NCBI GenBank assembly: GCA_019694435.1
Contig: JAIBBZ010000027.1
Location: 1 to 64,000, forward strand
DNA length: 64,000 bases
Reading direction: 5' to 3'
Source: Pirellulales bacterium
GTDB taxonomy: Bacteria; Planctomycetota; Planctomycetia; Pirellulales; JAEUIK01
Part shown: positions 8,843-17,426 of the stretch, piece by piece
How the letters are laid out: each line of letters begins with the position of its first letter
How positions within the stretch are numbered: the first letter of the stretch is position 1
Made by a program: the position numbers and the translations under genes
The notes under the pieces: generated by a model
What the model was told of the DNA's origin: nothing
The model's input: the letters and a program-made list of their open reading frames with translations, nothing else
The model's database searches: none

Positions 8843-10210
8843 ATGTGGAAGATGCAGTCGATTCGAGCAGGAAATCCGGCATGGATGGTCAGCTTCTACG
8901 GGCTTATCGGGGTGCTGGCTGTTAGTGCCACGACAAAGGGCAAACTCCGTGCCGAAGACCGCCTGCCCAACGTGGTGCTGATCATTGCCGATGACCACCA
9001 CTGGGCAGACTACGGCTTCATGGGGCATCCGCACATTCGCACCCCCCAGCTCGATCGGCTGGCCGCGGAAAGCCTGGTCTATGAGCGCGGCTATGTCCCG
9101 GCTTCGCTCTGCGCTCCGAGCCTGGCGTCGATCCTGACCGGACTGTACCCACACGAACACGGCATCGTTTGCAACGACCCGCCCCCGGGCACCGCTGCCG
9201 CCGATCGGCAGCGTCAGCGCTCGGCGGCATTCGTGCGTGGCAGGGCGGTTCTCAACGCGGCAATCGAGCGCTTGCCAACGATCCCGCGGCTGCTGGCACC
9301 CCTGGGATATGAAAGCCTGCAGACGGGCAAATGGTGGCAGGGGGGCTACCGGGTCGGGGGCTTTACTCAGGGCATGACCCACGGCGACGAAGCACGCGGC
9401 GGCCGCCATGGCGACGCGGGGCTCGCCATCGGGCGTTCGACACTGGCGCCAATTGCCGAGTTTCTCGATGCTACCGATGCCACGGACAAGCCCTTTTTTC
9501 TCTGGTATGCGCCGATGCTGCCGCACCAGCCGCATGACGCCCGGGCCGAGCTGGTCGAATCGTACCGCGAGGCCGCCCCGAGCGAGCAAGTGGCACGCTA
9601 TTGGGCCAACATTACGCGGTTCGACGAGACCTGTGGCGAGCTGCTGAACCTGGTCGCACGGCACAGCGAGGCCGAGCGCACGCTCGTGATCTACCTGGCG
9701 GATAACGGCTGGATTCAAGATCCCGCTGCGGACCGCTATGCCCCGCGCTCGAAGCAATCGCCTTATGAAGGCGGTTTGCGGACGCCGATCGTGGTGCGGT
9801 TCCCCGGCCGGGCGGCGCCCCGCCGGGTGACGCAGCCGGTCAGTTCGCTCGACGTCCTGCCGACGATTGCCGCAGCGACGGGTGTGATGCCCTCGGCGGG
9901 CTGCTCAGGCGTCGATCTGCTCGACGCGGCCGCCGTCGAACGGCGCGACGCGATCTTCGGCGAGGTGCTGCTACACACCGCCCAGTCGCTCGACGATCCT
10001 GCGGAGAATCTACGCTTTCGCTGGATCGTTCAAGGGCGGCGCAAGCTAATCGTGCCCGATGCCGTCAATGAACCGGCGGCCAAAGTCGAGCTGTACGACG
10101 TGGAAGCCGATCCGCGCGAGGAGACCAATCTCGCGGAGCAGCTTCCCCGCGAAGTGGCCGAGCTCCGGCAACGGCTCGATGCCTGGTGGCCGGGACGGCG
10201 GGCCGACTAG
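8843..10210 (+). CDS. Sulfatase-family hydrolase, exported
   Basis: A 455-aa alkaline-phosphatase-superfamily hydrolase. Near the N-terminus, NVVLIIADDHHW supplies the metal-binding Asp pair (residues 50-51). The active-site motif is SLCAPSLASILTG (Cys90), where Cys would be converted to formylglycine; the usual Arg of CxPSR is Leu here. Further motifs are LPHQPHDA and YLADNGW (late metal ligands) and a C-terminal LYDVEADPREETNLAEQ block typical of sulfatases. The N-terminus is hydrophobic (VSFYGLIGVLAVSA) and probably an export signal; an in-frame ATG at 8885 is an alternative start. The likely role is desulfation of polysaccharides in the periplasm. Its stop overlaps the stop of the convergent HD-GYP gene in the four bases 10207-10210. 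Confidence 0.85.
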   Translation: MWKMQSIRAGNPAWMVSFYGLIGVLAVSATTKGKLRAEDRLPNVVLIIADDHHWADYGFMGHPHIRTPQLDRLAAESLVYERGYVPASLCAPSLASILTGLYPHEHGIVCNDPPPGTAAADRQRQRSAAFVRGRAVLNAAIERLPTIPRLLAPLGYESLQTGKWWQGGYRVGGFTQGMTHGDEARGGRHGDAGLAIGRSTLAPIAEFLDATDATDKPFFLWYAPMLPHQPHDARAELVESYREAAPSEQVARYWANITRFDETCGELLNLVARHSEAERTLVIYLADNGWIQDPAADRYAPRSKQSPYEGGLRTPIVVRFPGRAAPRRVTQPVSSLDVLPTIAAATGVMPSAGCSGVDLLDAAAVERRDAIFGEVLLHTAQSLDDPAENLRFRWIVQGRRKLIVPDAVNEPAAKVELYDVEADPREETNLAEQLPREVAELRQRLDAWWPGRRAD

Positions 10211-11862
10211 CCGAAATGCGGCAGCGGCAACGGGCCGATCGGATCGGTCGTGTCTTGGGCAATGGCGCGCATTTCGTCGCGGATGCGGAAGAAGGCATCG
10301 ACCACGTCGGGATCCCACTGCTTCCCGCGGCCGGAACGCAGTACCGAGTCGAGCTGCGTTTCGGGCATGCCTTTGCGGTATGGGCGGTCGCTGCCCATCG
10401 CGTCAAAGGCATCGGCCAGCGCGACGATTCGTGCCAACCACGGAATGTTGTGTGCCGGCAGCGCGTCGGGATAGCCCGTGCCGTCGAACGCCTCGTGGTG
10501 ATGACGGACGATGGGCAGGATCTGCCCCAGCTTGCGGAGGTCGACGAGGATGTTGTAGCCGATCTCCACGTGCGTTTTGATGTGCTCGTACTCTTCCGGG
10601 CTGAGCTTGCCGGGCTTGGCCAGCACGGCGTCGCTGATGCCGATTTTGCCGATGTCGTGCAACAGGCCGCCGAGGTAGATTGTCTTGAGGGTCTGGGCGT
10701 CGCAGCCCAATTCGCGTCCCAAGCGGACCGCCACTCGCGCCACGCGGTCGCTATGGCCGTGCGTGTACGGGTCCTTGGCGTCGATCGCCGAGGTCAACGC
10801 GCGCACGATCCCGGCCATGAGCTCGGCCTGCTGTCGGTACAGCTCGGTGTTGCTCGAGTGGATGCCGAGGATCGTGGCGATCGAGCCCAGCAGATTGGCT
10901 TCGACAGTGCCCAGCTCGCCATCGTCATGATGGTTGAAGGCGGCCAGGTAGCCGAACGACAAGTCGCCCTCGGTTAGCGGGGCGACGATCAGCGACTGCA
11001 ACTCGATGCCGTCGACACTCAGCTCCGCTGCCCGCGCGCCGTTGGCCACGAAGGGCCGATTCGTCTTGCCGAGGTCGAGGCGGGCGACGAGCCGCGCGAA
11101 TTGCTCGGCGTCGCAGGGGCAATGGCCGCTGGAGATAAACGCCGGGGGGTCCTCGGGCGTGTATTGCGGCGAATCGGGATCGAGCGGCCGCATGAACTGC
11201 AGGGCAAAGCCGCGTGCAGGAATGACCGCGCCGAGCCACTCGAGCACCTGGCGTCCGAGTTCTTCGTCGTTGGCCGAGATCTTCAGGCGATGCGTGAGCC
11301 GGTAGATGAAGCTGATTTCTTCGTAGGTGGCGGCGATTTGATGGGATAGCGAGGCCGACTCGCGCCGCAGGGCTGCGATCTGCTCATGCGCGGCCCATTG
11401 TCCGACGGCCAGCTCCACGATCCGCAAGATGGCCGCAGCCTGCACCGGCGCCTGTTCGTTCGACCAGGCGGTCAGTTCTTCCGGCGACCAGCCCAGCATT
11501 TCGCCGAGCGCGGCCAAACTATGGTTCGCGCGAACCTCGGAGGTGAGGAACGGCGCAACCGCCACCAGCGGTGCCCGATGGCGCTCGGCCAGCGGAATCG
11601 CAATCAGCAGCGCCGGCTCGTCCTCCCAGATGAATTCGTTCTTATGGCGCGAGGCCACTTCTTGGATCAAGGGAGCCAGCTCGGCGATCCGCCCGCGGTG
11701 GCGATTGACAAGCGGTTCCCCGGTGACGCCATCGCAGACGACGACCTTGGTCTTCAGCGATTGCCGCAGGGCGCTGGCGACTTCAGCAGCGCGATCGTGG
11801 ATGGACGCTTCGGCACGCTCGAGCGTCATGTCCTCGTCAAGGATGTCGACGGTGGAGGCCAT
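10207..11862 (-). CDS. HD-GYP phosphodiesterase with GAF-like sensor
   Basis: The start is the ATG at 11862; an upstream start at 11910 is possible. The 551-aa protein lacks TM segments. Residues 1-165 form an unrecognised input region, then a helical linker leads to a GAF-like domain at about 195-350. The C-terminal HD-GYP domain has LLHDIGKIGI (HD at 402-403), HHHEAF and DGTGYPD (460-466), and AFDAMGSDRPYR. Such domains hydrolyse cyclic di-GMP (or cGAMP) to linear nucleotides, lowering the second messenger. All family metal-site motifs are present, so it should be active, probably cytosolic and responding to a small-molecule or redox cue at the GAF domain. Confidence 0.9.
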   Translation of the reverse strand: MASTVDILDEDMTLERAEASIHDRAAEVASALRQSLKTKVVVCDGVTGEPLVNRHRGRIAELAPLIQEVASRHKNEFIWEDEPALLIAIPLAERHRAPLVAVAPFLTSEVRANHSLAALGEMLGWSPEELTAWSNEQAPVQAAAILRIVELAVGQWAAHEQIAALRRESASLSHQIAATYEEISFIYRLTHRLKISANDEELGRQVLEWLGAVIPARGFALQFMRPLDPDSPQYTPEDPPAFISSGHCPCDAEQFARLVARLDLGKTNRPFVANGARAAELSVDGIELQSLIVAPLTEGDLSFGYLAAFNHHDDGELGTVEANLLGSIATILGIHSSNTELYRQQAELMAGIVRALTSAIDAKDPYTHGHSDRVARVAVRLGRELGCDAQTLKTIYLGGLLHDIGKIGISDAVLAKPGKLSPEEYEHIKTHVEIGYNILVDLRKLGQILPIVRHHHEAFDGTGYPDALPAHNIPWLARIVALADAFDAMGSDRPYRKGMPETQLDSVLRSGRGKQWDPDVVDAFFRIRDEMRAIAQDTTDPIGPLPLPHFG

Positions 11863-12068
11863 TTCTCGTGAACCGTACCTTGCTAAGTACCTCTCGATAC
11901 CGCGCCCCAACGCAATAGAAACGTACTACGCAATGTGCCTGAGGGCACGGAACGAGCAACTGGATGATGCAATGAGCACGGTTTCTTAGGACCTGCCGTG
12001 CTGTTCACGACGGTTGGAAGGATTGCCCGCGAACAGGGCGGGAGCGACCCGTTGGTGTCGTACCGGCT

Positions 12069-13094
12069 TTAACGGCCGGCGCGATTGCGATAGCGCTTGC
12101 TGGCGCGGTTGAGCAAGGCCCGATCGTCGGGCGACAGCGCGTCCATGCCGGTCTCGGAAAGCCGCGCGAGGATGTCGTCGACCCGGCGATCCTCGAGCGC
12201 TTCCAGTTCGCGACGGCGGCGCTGCTGCTCGTCGCGGCGGCGTTCGAGCCAGGCGCGAATCGGTCCCGGTCCCTTGGCCCGCGCCGGCGGCTCGAACGAG
12301 CGTTCGAGGCTCGTATAGCCCTGTGAAAAATCGTAGCCGAAGGCGTTGTCGTCGCTGTCACGCTCGCGGTAGCGCTCGAACTCCTGCTTGGCGCTGAAGA
12401 ACAGGAAGATCCCGCACAACACCAACGGCAACCAGGCGAATTGATACCGCTCGTGCAGCAGCACCCCCAGCACACCCATCGAGACGGCCGTGACCTGGGC
12501 GACGCGCGTGACCACCAGTACGGCCGATCGATAGCCCAACTTGGGCCGGAGCAACTCGCGCAACACCCGACCCCCGTCGAGCGGAGCCGCCGGCAGACAA
12601 TTGGCGATCAGCAGCGTCCAGTTGATCCAGAACACCAATGCCAGAATGTCCGGGCCTGTGAGGGAGCCGACCGGCACCGGCGGGCTCAACGGGTTTAAGA
12701 CCGTGGCCGGGCTCAACTGTGCAAAAAAGACGCCCGGCAACAGCACCACGCAGATCGTCAGGTTCGCCACAGGGCCGGCTAGCCACATCAGCAACTCAAG
12801 CTGCGGCAAGACGGGTACCGTAATCCAGCTCAGCCCGCCCAGGGGCCAGAGAATGATTTGGTCGGCGCGGCCGCCGAGCCTGCGCGCGGCGACCGCATGG
12901 GCCAACTCGTGCAACAAGACGCTGAGCAGCAAGACCCCTAGCGCCGAGAGTGCGTACAGGACCAGGTCTCGCTGGGGATCGCGGCTGCTCAGGTAGAGAG
13001 CGAGCACCGCAAAGAGCAAAAACGAGACATGGATCCGCAAGCCCAATCCGGCCCAGCGACCAAGGCTCAAGCTCCAACTGAGTACGTCGCGCAT
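12069..13094 (-). CDS. Site-2-type M50 zinc metalloprotease
   Basis: This 341-aa integral membrane protein carries the M50 zinc motif HELAH (62-66) in a TM helix and the second motif N165...PLDGGR (LDGG 172-175) that supplies the third ligand. About six TM segments lie in residues 20-250, and a basic, Arg-rich cytosolic tail fills 255-341. CBS and PDZ domains are absent, so it is closer to the SpoIVFB/M50B type than to RseP. Such enzymes cut within the membrane to release regulators, but the substrate is unknown. It diverges from the Nudix gene across about 90 bp. The 205 bp between its end and the HD-GYP start shows no gene. Confidence 0.88.
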   Translation of the reverse strand: MRDVLSWSLSLGRWAGLGLRIHVSFLLFAVLALYLSSRDPQRDLVLYALSALGVLLLSVLLHELAHAVAARRLGGRADQIILWPLGGLSWITVPVLPQLELLMWLAGPVANLTICVVLLPGVFFAQLSPATVLNPLSPPVPVGSLTGPDILALVFWINWTLLIANCLPAAPLDGGRVLRELLRPKLGYRSAVLVVTRVAQVTAVSMGVLGVLLHERYQFAWLPLVLCGIFLFFSAKQEFERYRERDSDDNAFGYDFSQGYTSLERSFEPPARAKGPGPIRAWLERRRDEQQRRRRELEALEDRRVDDILARLSETGMDALSPDDRALLNRASKRYRNRAGR

Positions 13095-13184
13095 GGCATT
13101 GTCGACGATTGGCCGGACGAAATCCTACTCGTTATGTTAGCAGTGAGGTTGCAGGCGAACAACGAAGCGTGCAGAGGAAAGGCC

Positions 13185-13715
13185 GTGCCAGCAGACGAAG
13201 AACTCCTGTCGACGCCGAGATTTCGGGTCGTGCGCCGGCAGGCCACCGATCGGAGGGGACGCTTCTATCAGCGCGAAACCGTCGTCCATCCGGGCGCGGT
13301 GGCGATTCTGCCGCTGGTCGACGACCAGCGGGTGTGCCTGATCCGCAATTACCGGATTTCGGTCGATCAGCAGCTCTGGGAAATTCCTGCCGGCACGCGG
13401 GAACCGGGCGAGGAGCCGCTGGTCACCGCGCAACGGGAACTCCTCGAAGAGACGGGCTATCGGGCGGCACGCTGGCAGCCCTTGGCCGAATTCTACGTCT
13501 CGCCGGGCATCCTGACCGAGCGGATGTATCTGTTCGTCGCCGAGGATTTGGCCGAGGGCGAGGCCCGCACCGAGGCCGGCGAGGACATCGAGCGCCAGGT
13601 GCTCCGCTGGCCGGAAGTCTGGGACCTGGTAGCGCGGGGCGAAATTCAAGACGCAAAAACGCTCACCGCGCTGTTGCTTTACGAACGCGGACAGCGATTG
13701 GCCCAAGGGGGTTGA
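13185..13715 (+). CDS. Nudix hydrolase, ADP-ribose pyrophosphatase-like
   Basis: A GTG start at 13185 is chosen because AGAGGA lies six bases upstream (13173-13178) and earlier starts would run into the divergent M50 gene. The 176-aa product has a complete Nudix box GTREPGEEPLVTAQRELLEE followed by TGY, with all Gly, Glu and Arg positions, and a Pro-containing EFYVSPGILTERMYLF strand typical of ADP-ribose pyrophosphatases. It probably hydrolyses ADP-ribose or another nucleoside diphosphate sugar to AMP plus sugar phosphate in the cytosol. It is a single gene ending 27 bp from the convergent pilin gene. Confidence 0.88.
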   Translation: MPADEELLSTPRFRVVRRQATDRRGRFYQRETVVHPGAVAILPLVDDQRVCLIRNYRISVDQQLWEIPAGTREPGEEPLVTAQRELLEETGYRAARWQPLAEFYVSPGILTERMYLFVAEDLAEGEARTEAGEDIERQVLRWPEVWDLVARGEIQDAKTLTALLLYERGQRLAQGG

Positions 13716-13742
13716 GCCGGACGTCTCGCGGGGCGAACGCGA

Positions 13743-13925
13743 CTACGCACCGAAGCCGTGGGTGTCGAGCTCGCCGTCGATATTGCCCCACATGCCGCCG
13801 GTTTGCATGCCGACCAGGCCGATCGCCGCGATCACGGAAATCAGGATCATGGCGAGCATCACGGCATATTCAACCGCGGTGGCAGCTTCGTCGGCTTGCA
13901 GGAAGCGGAGGACGGTGGTTTTCAT
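13743..13925 (-). CDS. Flp/Fap-type pilin
   Basis: A 60-aa protein starting MKTTVLRFLQADEAATAVEY. A short basic leader precedes a Gly-less cleavage region and the hydrophobic helix AVEYAVMLAMILISVIAAIGLVG (written here as two overlapping halves: AVEYAVMLAMILIS and ISVIAAIGLVG). The ATAVEYA motif is diagnostic for Flp pilins of Tad-type pili. AGGTGA lies about five bases before the ATG. No tad assembly genes are in the window, so this is an orphan copy or a remote part of a tad locus. It may be transcribed from the candidate promoter at 13997-14025. Confidence 0.85.
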   Translation of the reverse strand: MKTTVLRFLQADEAATAVEYAVMLAMILISVIAAIGLVGMQTGGMWGNIDGELDTHGFGA

Positions 13926-13996
13926 ACCAGTCACCTGGCCGCGACGACGGTGCAGAATTGCTAGGAAGACGAGTGCCGATTTGGCGACCCAACAGA

Positions 13997-14025
13997 ACCC
14001 TAGGTCACAAAACGGCCAAGGTCAA
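13997..14025 (-). promoter_or_regulatory. Candidate sigma-70-type promoter for the Flp pilin gene
   Basis: On the minus strand, TTGACC (14020-14025) and TAGGGT (13997-14002) are separated by 17 bases. They lie 72 bases before the pilin ATG. The -35 box is good and the -10 box is fair. Confidence 0.45.
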
Positions 14026-14048
14026 ACAGGTCGGCGGTAGGAAATCGA

Positions 14049-16307
14049 CTAGGGGCGTTCGGCCATTGTGACCGGGCCCGTTGTGTCGTGAAGGCGTTGC
14101 GCATCGATGCCCGGCGGGTGATCGGCGATCAAAGGGACCTGCCAGCGCACGATTTCGGATGCCGCGGGGTTGGATTTCGCCGGTCCAGCGAATTCCACCG
14201 CGCCGCGCACCAGCCCGGCGACGCTTAAGCCCTCTTCAGCTACAGGACGAAGTACGCCGGTTCGATCCAGCCCGGCCGCGAACATCACTCCCGGCAGGAC
14301 CACCGAACCCTGTCCGCGCCAGGCGATCGATTGCAGCCAGCCTTCGTCGGGCGGGTCTTGAAAGGTCAGCAAAGCACTCCCGGCGGGCGGCGCAAAGACC
14401 GAGTCGCTGGCGTCGATCACCAGAGAGCCGACGCTGCTTGCCTGTACTCGCGCGTGCATCTCGATCAGCCCCGCCGCGTCGCGGACGGTTGCTTGCTCCA
14501 GTGCGATGCGGACCGGCGCGTCGGCGGACGGAGCCTGGCCGAGCCGGACGACTGCGCCCGGGCCCAGGATCAGGCAGTTGAGCAGCCGTAATGATGTGGC
14601 CTGGCCGTGAGCAACGTCGACCCCCGTGCGCAAGTGTCGCAGGACGCAATCGCGCAGCTCCAGTCTTGCGGTGCTCAATTCGTCGCCGGGCGTGGCCGCA
14701 ATCTGCCAGTTGATCGCCGGCGATAAGGCCGTCGACGAAGCGGTGCCATCGAACGTGCAATGGACGAACGTGGCAGTTCCGGCGCGCAGCCGAAGTAGGG
14801 CCGCCGCCGATGCCTGCCCGCCCGATCGACGGTGAACAAAGTCGATGTCCTCGAATTGCAATCGATCCCCGTCGATCGCCAGGCCGTTGGGCCCGACGAC
14901 CAGGGTCGTACGCTGGCCGTCGGGGGGACGGACCGTCTGGCCCGTGCGCAGTTTTAATCGCTCCAGGCCAATGCGCTGATTGCCCGGCAGACGCACGACG
15001 GTGCCATCGATCCGAATCGTGTCTGGGTCCGGGTGATGCGAAGCGGGTTGAACCGCTGAGGGCTTCGTGGGCCCAGCGGCGGTCGGGGGCGCAGCAAAAG
15101 GTGTGACCGCCTGGGTTGCGGCATGCGAGCGCGCGTGCCTCGCGATACGCGGCCAGGCGACGGTCGCTGTGGCGGCCAAGACCAGCACGGCCGCCGCCGT
15201 GGCCAGCAGTGGCGCCGCGTAGCTCGAAACACGCGATCGCCGGTGTGCTGGACTCGGCCGCGATGCAGTGGCGCGACGACGTGCCGGCGCGGAAGTGCCG
15301 CCCAATAATGCGCCGAGCTCGGCAAAACTGCCGGGTCGCCGTTCGGGCCGGGGTTGGAGGCAGGCGCGAATCGCCTCGCTGAGTGGCCGGGGGGTGTCCG
15401 GCGCGATGCGCCGAATGTCGGGAACGCGCGGGACCGCGGCCGCTTGAAGTTTGCCCAGCGAACTACCTGCCGCCAGCGGTGGCCGGCCAGCCAGCAGATG
15501 CCACCAGAGCAGACCGCAGGCATAGAGATCAGTGGACGGCGAGCAAGGGGCCGCATCAGTGGCACGCTGGGGGGCGAGGTAGTCGAGGGCCTCGGCCGGA
15601 ACGTCGAGCCGATCAAAACCTTCGTACGGACGCGCGACAGGGCGAATCAGCCCGTCGCACAGCGTGATCGAATCGCTCTCGGACTCCAGCAGCAGCGTAA
15701 ACGCCGAGAGATCGCCGTGGACCAAGTCGTGCCGAGCCAGCTCTGCAAGTGCGGCGGTCATTTGCCGCGCGAGTTCGTGAACCACCGGCGGGCCGAACCG
15801 TCCGCGATGCGCGACACGCAAGGCCGCCGGTTCGCCGGTTCCCAACGGCTGCGCAATCCACACCTGGCCGTGTTCCCAACCCGCTTCATAGGGCAATGTC
15901 AGGCGCGGATCTTCGACCAGCGCCGCCGAGGCGATCTGCCGCGAAAACTTTGCTAACAGCTCGTCGCGGGCCGATTCCGGGCAAGGACAGACGACCAATC
16001 TCACCGCCCGATGCGAATCGCGGTGGCGGGCACAATAGACGCGGGCCCAGTAGGCGCAGGGCAGCGGCGCCAATAGATGGAATGGCCCCAACGCCAGCGT
16101 TCGCCCTCGCCCTGCATGCAATTCAGCGGCTTGCCAGGGCGTTAATGTTCCGGCCCGCTGCAGGGCGTCAATCCACGGGGCGTCGAAGGCGGCCAGCTCG
16201 CGCGGAAACCGACGCACGCGGCCGCGCACGGCGGCAAACGCCGGACGTTCGGCCAGGCCGAGCTCCTCCAACAGCGCAACGAGTTCGGCGGGCGCAGCCG
16301 TGCGCAC
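14049..16307 (-). CDS. Kinase-like (probably pseudokinase) protein with TM and beta-helix-like domain
   Basis: The product is 752 aa from a GTG at 16307 with AGGGGA upstream. Residues ~70-335 resemble a Ser/Thr kinase fold: the catalytic loop is HGDLSAFTLLL, the DFG region reads LCDGLI, and the C-lobe has STDLYACGLLWWHLLAGRPP. The VAxK lysine strand reads AVRLVV without Lys, and the loop Asn is replaced by Thr, so phosphotransfer is doubtful. One TM segment (~365-385) follows an Arg-rich linker. The outer half (~435-740) has regular short strands such as RLELRDCVLRHLRTGVDV, like a right-handed beta-helix. Planctomycetes have many kinase/TM/sensor fusions. It is likely a signalling or scaffold protein. 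Confidence 0.75.
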   Translation of the reverse strand: MRTAAPAELVALLEELGLAERPAFAAVRGRVRRFPRELAAFDAPWIDALQRAGTLTPWQAAELHAGRGRTLALGPFHLLAPLPCAYWARVYCARHRDSHRAVRLVVCPCPESARDELLAKFSRQIASAALVEDPRLTLPYEAGWEHGQVWIAQPLGTGEPAALRVAHRGRFGPPVVHELARQMTAALAELARHDLVHGDLSAFTLLLESESDSITLCDGLIRPVARPYEGFDRLDVPAEALDYLAPQRATDAAPCSPSTDLYACGLLWWHLLAGRPPLAAGSSLGKLQAAAVPRVPDIRRIAPDTPRPLSEAIRACLQPRPERRPGSFAELGALLGGTSAPARRRATASRPSPAHRRSRVSSYAAPLLATAAAVLVLAATATVAWPRIARHARSHAATQAVTPFAAPPTAAGPTKPSAVQPASHHPDPDTIRIDGTVVRLPGNQRIGLERLKLRTGQTVRPPDGQRTTLVVGPNGLAIDGDRLQFEDIDFVHRRSGGQASAAALLRLRAGTATFVHCTFDGTASSTALSPAINWQIAATPGDELSTARLELRDCVLRHLRTGVDVAHGQATSLRLLNCLILGPGAVVRLGQAPSADAPVRIALEQATVRDAAGLIEMHARVQASSVGSLVIDASDSVFAPPAGSALLTFQDPPDEGWLQSIAWRGQGSVVLPGVMFAAGLDRTGVLRPVAEEGLSVAGLVRGAVEFAGPAKSNPAASEIVRWQVPLIADHPPGIDAQRLHDTTGPVTMAERP

Positions 16308-16376
16308 GGTGATCGATTCCCCTGGCGAAAATGACAGCCAGGGTGTGCTATCCGATGCCGTGGGGCGAGGGCAAGA

Positions 16377-17426
16377 TCAGCCGTCGGTTGCAAGCTGCCA
16401 GCGGCGCGGATTGCGGTACAGCCATTGGGCCAACAATTGCTTCGAACCCGGTTCACCGGACGCGCGTTCGAAGTGCCACTGGAGATGCGTGGGGACCCAG
16501 CTTGGGCCCCACGGCCAGGGGTCGAAGGGATCGCGCCCCAGCGTGCGTGCTAGCTTGGTCGAGTCGAGCGAGACGTCGCCGGCCCGGGGAGGGATCGGCC
16601 CGGCTTCGCGCCGCGGAATGCCCTGCAGCAGCCGCGGGTCGTAGCCGCCGACGCGGTTGACGATCTGGGCGATCTCGTACAGGCTCAGCCGCCGGGGGCC
16701 ACCGGCATGGAACAGGCCGCCAAGATTGGGCCGCGCCAGGACTTCGGCGAACAGCTCGTTCATGCAGTCCGTGTACGTCGGCGTGCGGACCTCGTCGAAA
16801 TACAGCGTCGCCGGGCGTCCGTGCTTGAAACGCGATTGAATCCAATCGATCGCCCCGGCATGGCCGTTGAAGCTGATGCCCATCGGCAGCGAAATGCGCA
16901 GGATGCAGGCCGTCGGGTCTGCCGCGCGAATCAGCTCCTCGGCGGCCGCCATCGTGTGGCCATAGACCGTTACCGGATCGGTCCAGTCGCTCTCGACGTG
17001 GCTGCCGCCGCGGGTGCCGGAATACACCAGGTCGATCGACAGGTGCACCAACCTCGCCGGCCACCGCGCCAGGGCCTCGAGCAAGTTCCTCACGCCCGCG
17101 ACATTGATCCGCCACGCCATGTCGGGATTGAGCTCGCAGGGCTTCAGCGCACAATTACCGGCGCAATCGAGCACCGCGGCGAACCGATGTTTGTCGAACA
17201 GCTCCGCGACACCGGCCTCGTCCTCGGCGTCGCAGGCGACGATGCCCGGCCCGGCCAGCCGCCAGTTTTCTCGCTGGCGGATGCCGATCACCTGGCCGGG
17301 ATAGAGTTGTTGGAAATAGTGAAAGGCGTTGTACCCGGCGACCCCGGCTACGCCGGTGATCAACAGCGGGAGCGGCGGCGGCGCAACCGGCGCGCAGCCC
17401 AGCGGCACGCCTCCCGGGGAGATCAC
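16377..17426 (-). CDS. RmlD-like extended SDR lacking the catalytic lysine
   Basis: The GTG start at 17426 overlaps the stop of the FAH-family gene by four bases (GTGA), so translation is probably coupled. The 349-aa product has the NAD(P) motif TGVAGVAGY (Gly 25-31) and an overall layout like dTDP-4-dehydrorhamnose reductase (LVHLSIDLVYSG, then DPVTVYGHTMAAAEE). Ser130 and Tyr155 fit the active site, but the Lys of YxxxK is Met159. C-terminal substrate-domain motifs RTPTYTDCMNELFAEVL and GLFHAGGPRRLSLYEIA match the family. It may still bind NAD(P) and a sugar nucleotide, but full reductase activity is uncertain. It is the last gene of the coupled minus-strand operon. Confidence 0.8.
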   Translation of the reverse strand: MISPGGVPLGCAPVAPPPLPLLITGVAGVAGYNAFHYFQQLYPGQVIGIRQRENWRLAGPGIVACDAEDEAGVAELFDKHRFAAVLDCAGNCALKPCELNPDMAWRINVAGVRNLLEALARWPARLVHLSIDLVYSGTRGGSHVESDWTDPVTVYGHTMAAAEELIRAADPTACILRISLPMGISFNGHAGAIDWIQSRFKHGRPATLYFDEVRTPTYTDCMNELFAEVLARPNLGGLFHAGGPRRLSLYEIAQIVNRVGGYDPRLLQGIPRREAGPIPPRAGDVSLDSTKLARTLGRDPFDPWPWGPSWVPTHLQWHFERASGEPGSKQLLAQWLYRNPRRWQLATDG

